Notes: generated from the letters alone by a model not told the origin. Counted from the first letter of the stretch, positions 29,415 to 39,062 are shown. The stretch: DNA of 64,000 nucleotides from Xanthomonas rydalmerensis (GCF_033170385.1 NZ_CP126170.1:2814001-2878000); one strand, 5' to 3'. Numbers and translations are program-made.

Positions 29415-29873
29415 TCAGGCGGATGCTGGAAGCCTGACAAGTTCCATCCAGCCGGACTGCGCCGTGGAAGCGCTCGCCATCAAGGGCCCGTACCCCGGGA
29501 TGACCTTCAGCTGGTCCACGCCGTCCTGGTCTTGTGGGAAGAACGGCCCATCTGGGCTGAAGACGTAGTGGTCTCCCTGCAGCGCGCCGCAGGCCTCACA
29601 GTGGTTGGCCAGGTAGCTCTGGTTGGCCGTCTGCGAGTAGTTGGGCTTTAGCCAGGGGGCCGCGGCCTTGACCCGGGCCATCGTGCCCACGTCCAGTTCG
29701 CTGACGTATTTCAGCAAGGATGGGCCGCCCTCCTCGGGGTATTCCTCGTCCTCGTTGTCGATGAAGCCAGGCACCCAAATGGCGGTCACAGGGATAGACG
29801 CCGAGCACTTCCAGCAGGTGGTCTCGCCTTGGAGCAGGGCGTAGCTGGTGGCGTTGATGTTGAGTTCGGTCAT
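29415..29873 (-). CDS. Hypothetical zinc-ribbon-like protein
   Basis: 152 residues from the ATG at 29873. Two CxxC pairs (CWKC near residue 18 and CEAC near 103) suggest one structural zinc site. No enzyme motif is seen. The start overlaps the stop of the upstream gene by 4 bp (ATGA), so the two form a coupled pair. Confidence 0.7.
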   Translation of the reverse strand: MTELNINATSYALLQGETTCWKCSASIPVTAIWVPGFIDNEDEEYPEEGGPSLLKYVSELDVGTMARVKAAAPWLKPNYSQTANQSYLANHCEACGALQGDHYVFSPDGPFFPQDQDGVDQLKVIPGYGPLMASASTAQSGWMELVRLPASA

Positions 29874-30328
29874 GGGGACTCGTCCACGTATGCACCGCGA
29901 TCCCAGGAGCGGTAGCGCCAAGGCAACACCTCCTCTAGGAACGTGATGCGGGGGCCGGGGAGGTTCTTCAAACCGCCGATGGCGCATTGGATGCCCTTGG
30001 CGTTAGCCTCCGATACGAAGAGCCAGGGCCGCGCACTGCAATCCAGCGGCACGCCGCTGTCCCGGGCCAACGCGGCCCTGACACCAGGCCAATGCTCGTC
30101 CCACGCCCTCAAACGCGCCCGGAGCGACGGCGCACGTGCAGCGTAGGTGATTTCGCAGAGGTAAGCCGCCTGCTCCTTGAAGCTGACCGCCACCGCGTCG
30201 CAATACCAATGCGGTCCGCTCGTATCGGGGTTGGCGCCTTCGTTGAGTTGGATGCAGCACTGGCTGTTGACGAACAGCGCGCGATCTGCGCGCAGATAAT
30301 CCAACACCACGCCTTCAAAATGGTCCAC
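29870..30328 (-). CDS. Hypothetical protein, paralogue of 45017-45478
   Basis: 152 residues with a GTG start at 30328; the paralogue has ATG at the same codon. The body (GPHWYCDAVAVSFKE, YLCEITYAARAPSL, FLEEVLPWRYRSWDRG) is nearly shared with the second copy. The conserved acidic, Lys and aromatic residues could form a nuclease-like core, but I cannot assign a fold. Its 5' end abuts a truncated umuD, so it was inserted there. Confidence 0.7.
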   Translation of the reverse strand: MDHFEGVVLDYLRADRALFVNSQCCIQLNEGANPDTSGPHWYCDAVAVSFKEQAAYLCEITYAARAPSLRARLRAWDEHWPGVRAALARDSGVPLDCSARPWLFVSEANAKGIQCAIGGLKNLPGPRITFLEEVLPWRYRSWDRGAYVDESP

Positions 30329-30345
30329 GGATAATGGTCCTCTAG

Positions 30346-30504
30346 GATGGTGGCTACATGGTCAAGCCGCTCCGCCGCCGCGGTGGGCGCCTGGAGCTTC
30401 ATTCCGGCAAACCAGTCAACTCTCCCATTTTCGTTCCCGATGACGTGGGGCTTGACGTCTGGGGCGTGGTGACCTGGAGCTTTAGGAAGCAGCTTAGGCG
30501 CTGA
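30346..30504 (+). pseudogene. umuD: 3' fragment of umuD
   Basis: The + frame starting about 30346 reads DGGYMVKPLRRRGGRLEL and ends LDVWGVVTWSFRKQLRR before TGA at 30502-30504. This is the C-terminal part of UmuD/LexA-type peptidases, including the region of the catalytic lysine. The N-terminal cleavage site and serine are missing, so it is a remnant. umuC remains lie 277 bp downstream in the same direction. Confidence 0.75.
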
Positions 30505-30512
30505 CCGATGAC

Positions 30513-30770
30513 CTAGGGTCGCCTGTTCAGCGGAAGTCGCGTTGACTCCCTCCGATTAGGGTCATCAAGGTGCTGCTGGATATCCGCGTCCTTGATCAAA
30601 CGCTCGTTTCGCTCCCTCCTACAGTTCCTTGCAACCTCCATTTGGTAGTCGTGATATCTGGAGTTGCGCTCGCTTTCAGATAGACCCGCCTCACGCAGCT
30701 TTTTGAAGTAGTCCATTGCCTCCTGCGTGTCCTGCACAAACCACCCAGTTCCCCTGCACTCCCAACACAT
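30513..30770 (-). CDS. Small hypothetical protein with CxxCxGxG-like start
   Basis: 85 residues. It begins MCWECRGTGW, like one half of a DnaJ-type zinc motif, and continues with a basic, probably helical region. It sits between the umuD and umuC remnants on the opposite strand. The start at 30770 has GAGG eleven bases upstream. It may be an inserted gene or a chance frame. Confidence 0.4.
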   Translation of the reverse strand: MCWECRGTGWFVQDTQEAMDYFKKLREAGLSESERNSRYHDYQMEVARNCRRERNERLIKDADIQQHLDDPNRRESTRLPLNRRP

Positions 30771-30781
30771 ATCCAGCCTCT

Positions 30782-32042
30782 ATGCTTGGCCTCGTTGACG
30801 GAAACAACTTCTACGCCAGTTGCGAGAGAGTGTTCAACCCCTCGCTGCGCGGTCGCCCGGTCGTCGTGCTGTCCAACAACGACGGCTGCGCCATCGCGCG
30901 GTCGCAGGAAGCCAGGGACCTGGGCGTAGGCATGGGCCAGCCCATCCACGAAGTCCCGCCAGAGGTGCGCCGGCAGCTCAAAGTCCTAGCAGCCAACTTC
31001 GGGCTCTACGGCGACTATCGGGCGCGTGGTGTCGATCCTGCGGGACCTGTTCCCCCCAGATCGAGGTCTACTCCACCGATGAGTTTTTCGTGTCCTTCGA
31101 CGGCATCCCGGAAGCCGAATACGAGCGCGTCGCTGCCGAGGCCCGAGCGCGAATCCTGATGTGTACCGGGATTCCCTGCCGCGTCGGCATCGGGCCCATC
31201 AGGACGCTCGCCAAGCTGGGCAACAAGGCAGCAAAAAAGCCCCGCACGGGGTCATGACCGCCCTGCCCAGCTCCCCGTTGCTGGGACGGTTCGAGGTCGA
31301 TGATGTGTGGGGCGTAAGCCATCGCACACGGGCCAAGCCCGACGTGGAGGGGATCTTGACCGCCGCGGGCCTGGCCCGGGCTGACTCCGAAACCCTGAGG
31401 GCGCGGTGTGGCGTCACCCTGGCCCGCACCCTGCGGGAGCCGCAGAGCATTGCTTGCTCCAGTCTGGAAGAGGTGGAGCCGGACCGACAGCAGATCGTCG
31501 TGTCGCGTTCGTTCGGAAAAGTGGTGGTGGCGCTGGAGGATCCGCAGCGAGCGGTGGCAACATTTGCCCAGCGCGCCTGCGAGAAGCTCCTCGCGCGTTC
31601 GCTTCAGGCCGGCGGGGTCTTGGTCTTCTTGCACACCAATCCTTTCGAGCCCGGGGCGGCGCAATACCACTTCAGCAAGGCCTTCAACTTCGTGACCCCA
31701 ACCATTGACACCCGAGAGATGCTCATGGTGGTTCAAGGGCTGACCAAAGCGATGTGGCGACCGGGTAACCGCTATAAAAAGGCGGGCATTGGCTTGCTGG
31801 ACCTGACGGCGAGCGACATCCACCAAGGCGACTTGTTCGCCCAGGTGGGTCCCCGTTCGAAAGCCCTCATGGAAGTCATATAAGGGGCGAACACCAAGTT
31901 TCGCCGCGGCTCGACGGCGCTTGCTTCATCGGCAAAGCGGGCGCGTGGTGGAGAGCGGCGCAAGCAGGTCTGGGCAATGAACCAGGCGGCGCTGTCTCCG
32001 GCTTACACGACTCGGTGGGATCAACTCGTCCGGGTGCGATGA
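30782..32042 (+). pseudogene. umuC: umuC (Y-family DNA polymerase V subunit), multiply frameshifted
   Basis: The sequence begins MLGLVDGNNFYASCERVF with VVVLSNNDGC, the catalytic palm start of UmuC. The frame changes near 31022, in the C-run near 31056 (then IEVYSTDEFF), in the A-run near 31240, and near 31880, where TAA interrupts. The C-terminus then resumes as NTKFRRGSTAL and ends LSPAYTTRWDQLVRVR at 32042. Homology is otherwise continuous from start to end. Several shifts fall in homopolymers, so sequencing error is possible for some. As read, no translesion polymerase would be made. Confidence 0.8.
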
Positions 32043-32072
32043 GCCAACTCAAACAGTAAACTTCAGCAACAA

Positions 32073-33479
32073 ATGCCAAAGGGGGCAAGAATGGATTCAG
32101 TATTGCTGATGTCGATCGTCGGGTCGGCAGTTCTGGGCGCGGCCATCGGAGCATTTCTGGTGCGTCAGAGGAGGCCTGGCTACAAGGTTGTGGCCACCAC
32201 AGAGCGAGCTGCTCCGGCAGGTGGCTTGGCACTTGTTCCCGCGTCCTCGAGCTCCTTGGTCATTCAAGATCGCACGGGCTCAAACGCATTGGCTGTCACT
32301 CAGCTTCCTACGGAACTGTTTGACCAAATCGACGCACCAGCGCAAGGGAAGCCGAGCAAGAAGCTTTCGCGCTTGAATGCGCTGTTTCAAGGCGCACCTA
32401 CCCTTGTCAACGCAGCCCAGGGCACCCCTGCGAACGTGTGGGAGGTCGCGATCAACGGCCCCCTTCTTCGTGCGCTTGACGAAAATAAGGAACCCATCAA
32501 GGGCGCCTTCCGAGCGATGACGCATGGAACGAAGGGTCACCACTTCAAGGAACACGCCCTGCTCACCAAGCCGGAGAGCGTCAATGCCTTGATGGGTGCC
32601 ACCGCGTTCTGGCAGATCGCTTCGATTGTTGTGGCCCAGAAGCATTTGGGAGACATCAGCCAGCGTCTTGAGGGAATCGAAACGGGATTGGAGCGGGTCG
32701 AGTCCAAGATGGATGCCAAGCGCCGCAGCGAGCTCAAGGGCGTCATCGAATATCTGAAAGAGATCTCGGACTCCATCCTGGCAGGCGACTACTCGCCTCA
32801 CTTTCGCTTCAAGCTGGAAGATCATGCGGAGCAGATGCTCAAGGCCAAGCATGAGATCGCGGACTTGTTGAAGGCGCGGATCAACGCCCTACTCAACATC
32901 AAGGACCCGGACGCTATCAACGCAGACGGTTACGCAGACCTCATCCGAACAGAAATGGCTGTCATCGCGACACTGTTCCGAGAATGGCTGCTTTGCTCGC
33001 GCGCCCGCTTCCAGGCATGGTCGCTTCTTGCAGTCATGCCGGGCGATGAGGTTCTCAAGCCCAAGCGCTACAACGGCATTGTGAACGATCTGGTCACCAT
33101 GATGGACCCCAGTGGCCCCATGGGCGCGTTCTCCAAAAACATCCATGTCATGACGTCTCGCATCCACGCTCGTGTTTGGAGTGCGGAAGCGCTATCGAAC
33201 CTTCGCATGAAGGTCTCGAATGAGTTTGAAGACCTCAAAAAGGACCTTTGGGCTGACTTTGAGGCAGAACGAAAGCTGGTGGACCAAGGCGCTGAACTGC
33301 TCAAAGACATCGAGCAGCCGACCCGGATCCTGGTGCAGATCAAGGGCGATGAAGTAGTCTCCCTGAAGCACCTGCCAGCCAATGAGCTTCCGCAGATTGC
33401 TCATCAGAACCTATTGCCGTCGGTGTTCTCGCAGCAGACGATTCAAGCGGCAGCACAAGCAAGACAGCCGCGAAACTGA
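32073..33479 (+). CDS. Membrane-anchored hypothetical protein with coiled coil
   Basis: 468 residues (462 from the ATG at 32091). A transmembrane segment at about residues 10-28 is followed by a low-complexity linker. A region with a second hydrophobic stretch (ATAFWQIASIVVA, about residue 180) leads into a heptad-rich helix (LGDISQRLEGIETGLERVESK). The rest is mainly helical and charged. No known domain is recognised. It lies between two umuC 3' ends, with defence genes next door, so a role in defence is possible but only guilt by association. Confidence 0.6.
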   Translation: MPKGARMDSVLLMSIVGSAVLGAAIGAFLVRQRRPGYKVVATTERAAPAGGLALVPASSSSLVIQDRTGSNALAVTQLPTELFDQIDAPAQGKPSKKLSRLNALFQGAPTLVNAAQGTPANVWEVAINGPLLRALDENKEPIKGAFRAMTHGTKGHHFKEHALLTKPESVNALMGATAFWQIASIVVAQKHLGDISQRLEGIETGLERVESKMDAKRRSELKGVIEYLKEISDSILAGDYSPHFRFKLEDHAEQMLKAKHEIADLLKARINALLNIKDPDAINADGYADLIRTEMAVIATLFREWLLCSRARFQAWSLLAVMPGDEVLKPKRYNGIVNDLVTMMDPSGPMGAFSKNIHVMTSRIHARVWSAEALSNLRMKVSNEFEDLKKDLWADFEAERKLVDQGAELLKDIEQPTRILVQIKGDEVVSLKHLPANELPQIAHQNLLPSVFSQQTIQAAAQARQPRN

Positions 33480-33514
33480 GTCAAAAGAGCTGACTCACGG
33501 CTAAGCGGGCGTGT

Positions 33515-33715
33515 TAACCGCAAGTCGGTTTGGCGGTGCCAATCTGATGCTTTTGCGGTCCAACGCCAGGTTTAGCCGAGGGCTTATGGCGTTCGCCTCG
33601 TCGCCCATTGCGGCGGCGCGGTGGTCAGCAGCGCCGCCGGATCTGGGCGGTGAACCAGGCAGCGGTGTCAGAGGCTTATACGACTCGATGAAAGCAACTT
33701 GTCCGGGGGCAGTGA
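33515..33715 (+). pseudogene. Second umuC 3'-end remnant
   Basis: In the + frame, NARFSRGLMAFASS (about 33562) and then, after a frame change, NQAAVSEAYTTR align with the UmuC C-terminus at 31888-32042. Roughly two-thirds of bases match by eye. In-frame stops interrupt it. Only the last ~50 codons survive. Confidence 0.6.
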
Positions 33716-33719
33716 CGCC

Positions 33720-34781
33720 CTACCAAGGGATGCCGTCGTCAATCGCTGCCGGAACAAGCGCTTCACTTACCGAAGGTGACATCATCTCGATCAGCCGCTC
33801 GCCTTGGGCCAGCAAATGGTCGTAGGTCATTACCGAAATACCATGCAGGCGGCGATTCAAGCCATGCAGTGACCGCTGCTGCTCCTCATCCCATTCATTC
33901 GAGCGCCCAATAACGATGGTCGCTCGCGGGTGATAAGCGACGACTTCCTTGTGATCCAGCAAGCCGTGCTTCGCCTGCTCATGCAGGATGTCCAAATAGC
34001 GATGGCACTGCCCAATGGCCTTGGAAACATCAGCAGAGAAGTAGTAGTTCCGATGCGCCGAGTCATAGACCAACACGTCTTTGTCGGGCCGCTTCAGCTC
34101 AACGATGTCTCTGTAGCCGGCGATGACGCTGGGCAATAGCAAGTCGAGGCTGTCGCCCGATGAAATGTTTCGCACCTCATCCCGGATGACGTAGGCATTC
34201 CCGAACGCCCAGCAATGCTTTTCGCACCAAGCCTGATACACCTGTTCGCCCACTTCACGTCCCAGGTTCGAGCGTAGTTCTGCGACAGCCGAACGCATCT
34301 CACTTAAACGAATAGAACCACGAAGCGCGGCGCTCAACTCGTGCGTAAGTTCGGCAGTCGAAAGATGTTGGACGAGCTCCGGTTGAGAAAGCACCTTGGT
34401 CAGCGCCCCCACCAACTCCTCCGGCTTGTGATCGGAGAGATTGGCCTCGCCGTTGGAGACCTTGATGAGGATGAACTCCCCCGTTCCCGATTGTGCTGCA
34501 ACAGGGAGGTGGGTTTGAAGGTATTTCAGAAGCTGTAGAGAAGAGGCCTCCGTCAATGTGAGCGTCTTCGCCTTGTCCTCGACCCATGGCTGATTTTTCG
34601 ACTTAACGAAGCCCTCAAGCTTGAGTGAGAACTCGGTGCGGTCGCTATGCGGAATGAACCACGCAAGCGCCTGAAGCTTGCTCTTCGTTGTCTCGTTCAA
34701 GACGACGGGAGGCGCATAGTCCAGCTTCCCGCTGCTGGCTGCCTTCCTGACAATCCTCTGCACCTTGCTCGCGTCCTGCAT
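33720..34781 (-). CDS. Shedu-like (DUF4263) anti-phage nuclease
   Basis: 353 residues. The C-terminal half has a PD-(D/E)xK core: SLDLLLP, then DIVELKRP at about residues 224-231, then YYFSADVSKAIGQCHRYLD, the pattern of DUF4263/SduA proteins. The N-terminal half is a separate domain without a recognisable motif. Shedu proteins are single-gene anti-phage nucleases. Here the gene follows the type III restriction gene by 10 bp on the same strand, so it is probably expressed from the R-M operon. Domain identity rests on motif reading. Confidence 0.75.
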   Translation of the reverse strand: MQDASKVQRIVRKAASSGKLDYAPPVVLNETTKSKLQALAWFIPHSDRTEFSLKLEGFVKSKNQPWVEDKAKTLTLTEASSLQLLKYLQTHLPVAAQSGTGEFILIKVSNGEANLSDHKPEELVGALTKVLSQPELVQHLSTAELTHELSAALRGSIRLSEMRSAVAELRSNLGREVGEQVYQAWCEKHCWAFGNAYVIRDEVRNISSGDSLDLLLPSVIAGYRDIVELKRPDKDVLVYDSAHRNYYFSADVSKAIGQCHRYLDILHEQAKHGLLDHKEVVAYHPRATIVIGRSNEWDEEQQRSLHGLNRRLHGISVMTYDHLLAQGERLIEMMSPSVSEALVPAAIDDGIPW

Positions 34782-34791
34782 GCTTATCCCT

Positions 34792-37443
34792 CTATCTTTC
34801 GATGGCTGCCTTCAGCTGCTCGGTCACGCTGTTGCCCTTCTCGTCTTTCAGCTGGGCCATGAGGTAGACCCCTCTGCCCTTACTCTTGGTGGCCCACAGC
34901 TCCCCGATCATGCGCTTCTCCTTCTCGGAGTCGGCCGTATATCGGTCGCCGCCCTTGTATTCAACAACCAGAAGGCGCCCATCCTTTAGCCGCGCGACGA
35001 AATCCGGGTAGGTGCGCTGCTTGGACGTGGGCATCCAGAACTGGCTCTTGTCCACCAAGTTGCGGACCCAGTGCTCCACCTCGTCCAGTTGGTCAATGGC
35101 TTGGGCGCAGAGGAACTCTTCCCCCAGCTTGCCCCCGGCCGTCTTCCACTTCAGATCGCCCACCCAGGGATAATAGTGCTTGCGGAAGCGGTAAGTCCCG
35201 CCTTGCTGTTCGTAATAGGAATGCCCTGGATACTGCCTGAAGTCCGCTGGGTAGGTGAACATGGCATCGGGCTCGTCGCTGACCACGATGTCGGCGTCGG
35301 CTCCGAACAACGCTTGCTGAAAGCCGTCCTTCAGCGCCTCAGCCTTGGCTATCTGGAGCTGCTCGCCCAGTTTTCGGCGCAGGACGAACTGACCATTGAG
35401 CAACTGGGACAGCGAGAAGCCGCGGTCGTCCTCCAGGCCGCTGATGGCCCGGCGCAACCACTCGCGCAGAACCGGCTGCTTGACGCCCGGGTCTCGGATC
35501 TTCTGGTCCAACCAGCCCACTAGGTCCGCCTGAGTGCGGTCTTTCGCGAAGCCTGGCAGGTAGGTGTTCACATCGTCGTCGATCTTGGTGTAACTGACCT
35601 TCGAATCGACCAGGTCCACCTCGAACGTCTGGCTGTCCGCGTTGAACTTAAGGCTGGAAAGATCCGGGGGGTAGGCCAGCAGGTCCCAGGCGAAGCCCGG
35701 GGGCGTGGCGCCGCTCTCCACGAACTCCAGCTCGCCCTGTTCCATGACGCCAAGCCGGGGCACACTGAAAACCACTCCGTTCTGGCTGGGTGCTTTCAGC
35801 ACCTTGGAGGCAATCTGGTGCCGTTCGATGGTGGCAGTGGCTTCCTCACGCTCCTTGGCCGGCACTGCCTGCGTGATCACCTCCACGGTCGAGTCGTCCA
35901 ACTCGCCCGTGATCTCCACCGACCCGCCCTTACCTTCTTCGTTCAGGGTAAATACGACATTGGCTTGGTCCCGCGCCGGGATACCGGCCAGGTCCGGCTG
36001 CTTGCTCACGGCAATCGTGGTCTTCGGCGTAACAGGCGCCGGATTGGCATTACCGCCTTGAAGCTGCAGGCCAGGGCCTGGGGTGAGATCCGGAAGCACC
36101 GCGCCCACGGCTTCCAGCGGGTTGAATCCGATGTCGATGAGGGATTTGGTCAGCTCGGCCGCGGCCAGGTTGAAGGCCGTGGTGGTGACGTGGGCGTAGG
36201 CCTTGTTCATAGCCTCCTGCTTGCGACGGGTGGCATAGGGCATGCGCAACACGCGGCCCAGCAACTGCTGGATGTCCTTGTCGCTCTTAACCTGGGCCAC
36301 CGAGCAGAAAACGTAGGCAAACGAGCAGTCCCACCCTTCCTTGAGCGCTTGCTTGGTGATGATGACCTCGATGGGGCAGTCCTTGGCGAACAGGTCCACG
36401 CCGTCGATTTCGCGCTGATCGCCCGTAGCAATGGCGATGGCCTTTTCAGGCACTTTCTCGTTGTCGATAAGGTGCTTTTTGACCTCCTCGACCGTGGCCG
36501 TGCCTTTGGCGCTCTCGGCCTGGATCAGCAGGATCGGCCGGATGTAGTCCGGCTCCCCGAGCGCGGTCTTGCCCAACTCGTTTCGGCGGGCCACTGCGCT
36601 GCCAACGGCCACCTCCCACTGCCCGACGTGCTCCTTGAGCACGACCGGGAACTTGATCATGTTCGCGTTCTTCAGCTCAAACGCGCTGACACTCACCAGC
36701 ACATTGCTTTTGCTAGCTTCCGGCGTGGCCGTGAGCTCCACCACCACCTTGGCGCCCAGACGCTCGTAGACCTGGTAGGAGAGCGGCGTGTTGGCGTTGT
36801 GCGCTTCGTCGGTGATGACCAACGGGCCGTGGAGCTTGAGCAGGTTGGCAAAGGACGCGATGGCCTTGCCCGCCTTGTTCTGCTCCAGGTAGGCCAAATC
36901 GGACACGCTGCCGGCGAAGTGCGCTTCCAACTCCTCGTGGTGCTCGTAGACCTTCCGGCCTTCCTGGTTCTCCACGCGCAGCGCGGCCATGGTCGAGATG
37001 ACCACGCACACCTTGGTGCCCAGATCGGCGGGGCGGATGTGGGAGAAGTCCTCCACGTCAAAAACGGCGACCTTGCCCCCGAACGCCTCGTCCAGCTCCT
37101 GGCGGTAGGCGTGGCGGGGGTTCTTAAAAGCTTCCAACGTCTGAGCCTTGATCTGAGTGGTGGGCACCATCCACATGACCAGCGGGAACTCGCGCTCCAG
37201 GTAGGCGTCGCCTGCAGCCTGGATGATGTGCGCGCCCATGACCGTCTTGCCGCCGCCCGTGGGAATGCGCAGGCAGACATAGGGTGAGGCCTCCAGGTGG
37301 GGCATGGGCTTGTAGCGGGTGTCTAAGCCCGCGTCTACGTTCTTCTCAAACGCGGGTGCGGGACCGGTGAGGCGTGTGTCTTCGAGAAACTGGGCCAGGC
37401 TCGACAAGGCCCGCTGCTGATACACCTTGAGGGAAAGAGCCAT
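34792..37443 (-). CDS. Type III restriction endonuclease, Res subunit
   Basis: 883 residues. Walker A PTGGGKT at 61-67, a DEAH box (ITDEAHNANT) near 212 and further superfamily 2 helicase motifs (TATPEAS; LLGRVLRMP). The C-terminal PD-(D/E)xK nuclease has YPDFVARLKDG then LLVVEYKGG near residue 830. Length is in the family range. It starts two bases after the mod stop codon, a standard type III mod-res pair. It translocates on DNA with ATP and cuts when two unmodified sites meet. Confidence 0.9.
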   Translation of the reverse strand: MALSLKVYQQRALSSLAQFLEDTRLTGPAPAFEKNVDAGLDTRYKPMPHLEASPYVCLRIPTGGGKTVMGAHIIQAAGDAYLEREFPLVMWMVPTTQIKAQTLEAFKNPRHAYRQELDEAFGGKVAVFDVEDFSHIRPADLGTKVCVVISTMAALRVENQEGRKVYEHHEELEAHFAGSVSDLAYLEQNKAGKAIASFANLLKLHGPLVITDEAHNANTPLSYQVYERLGAKVVVELTATPEASKSNVLVSVSAFELKNANMIKFPVVLKEHVGQWEVAVGSAVARRNELGKTALGEPDYIRPILLIQAESAKGTATVEEVKKHLIDNEKVPEKAIAIATGDQREIDGVDLFAKDCPIEVIITKQALKEGWDCSFAYVFCSVAQVKSDKDIQQLLGRVLRMPYATRRKQEAMNKAYAHVTTTAFNLAAAELTKSLIDIGFNPLEAVGAVLPDLTPGPGLQLQGGNANPAPVTPKTTIAVSKQPDLAGIPARDQANVVFTLNEEGKGGSVEITGELDDSTVEVITQAVPAKEREEATATIERHQIASKVLKAPSQNGVVFSVPRLGVMEQGELEFVESGATPPGFAWDLLAYPPDLSSLKFNADSQTFEVDLVDSKVSYTKIDDDVNTYLPGFAKDRTQADLVGWLDQKIRDPGVKQPVLREWLRRAISGLEDDRGFSLSQLLNGQFVLRRKLGEQLQIAKAEALKDGFQQALFGADADIVVSDEPDAMFTYPADFRQYPGHSYYEQQGGTYRFRKHYYPWVGDLKWKTAGGKLGEEFLCAQAIDQLDEVEHWVRNLVDKSQFWMPTSKQRTYPDFVARLKDGRLLVVEYKGGDRYTADSEKEKRMIGELWATKSKGRGVYLMAQLKDEKGNSVTEQLKAAIER

Positions 37444-37445
37444 GC

Positions 37446-39062
37446 TTAGCGTGCCTTGATGTCGTAGGGGGTCTGCTTGAAGGTGATCTGAAGTTCTTCC
37501 AGCCGCTCCTTGGGCAAGTCGCAGGATTCCCCGTAGATCACCTTGGGCCCCTCAAAGGGCTGCAGGCCTTTCAACACCCGCTTGGTCAGCACGTTGCCAC
37601 CTGTCTTGCTTTCGTCGCCCAGGATGCCGTTGAACAGCAGATAGTAGCCGGTCCCGTGGTGCTCGCCCAAGAACGGCTGTTTGGGGGCACGGGTTGAGCG
37701 AGCGATGCCGGTTTCAGCGAACCAAACGTGGGCGGCTAGGTGCTCGAATCTGATCCCTTCACGGATATGGCCGAACTCATCAAAAACCGGCACACCAAGC
37801 TTGTAAAAGCGAAAGCCACTGCCGCCCTTCCAATCCACAGATTTGGAGATTCCCGATTGCTCGCCATCCACCACAGCTTTCAAGCGCGGCTGGCACTTTG
37901 TTTCAGCGTGTTCGCCACGCTCGATACCGATCCAGTGTCGCTTCATTTTGTGTGCTACTGCAGCAGTGGTTCCGGAACCAAGATAAGAGTCGAGCACCAA
38001 GTCACCTTCATTTGTTGCAAGTTCAAGGCAGCGTTTGACCAATGCCTCGGGCTTCTTGCTCTTCGGAAACTCAACACCACCTTCCTTATGCAGATTGTTC
38101 GACAGGAGGTCGTCCCACAGCGTAGTAAGCGGTTCACCGGCTACGAGGACTCCATCAACTTCCTTCAACTTCCCCGAATAGAATATGATTCTCTGCCCGC
38201 CAATGAAATACATGTCCGCGTGCCCTTCACGCCCCAAATGCATGATTTCATCTGGCTTCTTCAAAGACTCATCAATCACGCGCTGAGCTTCCTTGCTCAC
38301 TGCGTTGTAGTCGGGCCGAACAAACTGGGCAACCCGACTTGCGTTCTCTATAACAAAATCATTGAGAAAACTTTCTAGACCATCACCATACTCTTTCTTG
38401 AGGTCAGAAGCTTTTTTCCCTGAAAATTCGGAAACGGCAACAGTGAGAGTGACAAACTTCCATTTGCTGAAATGCTCATGGGGATTGACTAAAAACTTAC
38501 CATAACGCTTATCTCTCTCGCGCCCGGTGAATACACGGTTAGGCCTCCACTTCGCCTTGTTTTTGGCATAAACAAGAATGAAGTTTGTTGTGCTCACCAT
38601 ACCAGGATTAATCGCCTTGTGCCCCGTTGGCGCCCCCTGCTTAAATGAAACCACAGCAACTCGATTTTTCCGGCCCATGATCTCGTCAAGGATGGCAATT
38701 AGGTAACCGAGTTCGTTATCGTCAATATGAACAAATAAAGTTGCGTCCTCCGCCATTAGCTGGCGAATCAGATCCAACGCGGGATACATCATTGACAGCC
38801 AGATGGAGTGTTCGAGGTTGTCGTCATAGTCACTCAATGCCTGCCCGGTATTGAAAGGGGGATCGGCATAAACACACTTGACCGAGCCGGCATAGTAGGG
38901 AAGCAATGCCTTTAAGGCATCAAGGTTATCGCCCTCGATCAGCATATTGGGGGAGTCGACCTCCCCATAGGACAAGCTGGAAACCGGCTCAAGAAGCCGG
39001 TAAGGCGTCAAGGCGGAACGGGTCAGGTCCTCATCACGGTTGGACCAGTTGAGCAGCGGCAT
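37446..39062 (-). CDS. Type III DNA adenine methyltransferase, Mod subunit
   Basis: 538 residues. The catalytic motif DPPFNTG is at 67-73. The AdoMet motif LDSYLGSGTT lies C-terminal to it at about 357-366, the beta-class order of type III Mod proteins. The region between (about residues 130-330) is the target recognition domain, and its DNA is clearly AT-richer than the flanks. Mod recognises the site and methylates adenine; with Res it forms the nuclease complex. First gene of the mod-res-Shedu operon; its promoter should lie in 39063-39200. Confidence 0.9.
   Translation of the reverse strand: MPLLNWSNRDEDLTRSALTPYRLLEPVSSLSYGEVDSPNMLIEGDNLDALKALLPYYAGSVKCVYADPPFNTGQALSDYDDNLEHSIWLSMMYPALDLIRQLMAEDATLFVHIDDNELGYLIAILDEIMGRKNRVAVVSFKQGAPTGHKAINPGMVSTTNFILVYAKNKAKWRPNRVFTGRERDKRYGKFLVNPHEHFSKWKFVTLTVAVSEFSGKKASDLKKEYGDGLESFLNDFVIENASRVAQFVRPDYNAVSKEAQRVIDESLKKPDEIMHLGREGHADMYFIGGQRIIFYSGKLKEVDGVLVAGEPLTTLWDDLLSNNLHKEGGVEFPKSKKPEALVKRCLELATNEGDLVLDSYLGSGTTAAVAHKMKRHWIGIERGEHAETKCQPRLKAVVDGEQSGISKSVDWKGGSGFRFYKLGVPVFDEFGHIREGIRFEHLAAHVWFAETGIARSTRAPKQPFLGEHHGTGYYLLFNGILGDESKTGGNVLTKRVLKGLQPFEGPKVIYGESCDLPKERLEELQITFKQTPYDIKAR

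Noticed and set aside
35818..37287. Long plus-strand frame opposite the type III Res gene
   Set aside because: The helicase and nuclease motifs are on the minus strand; the opposite frame has none.
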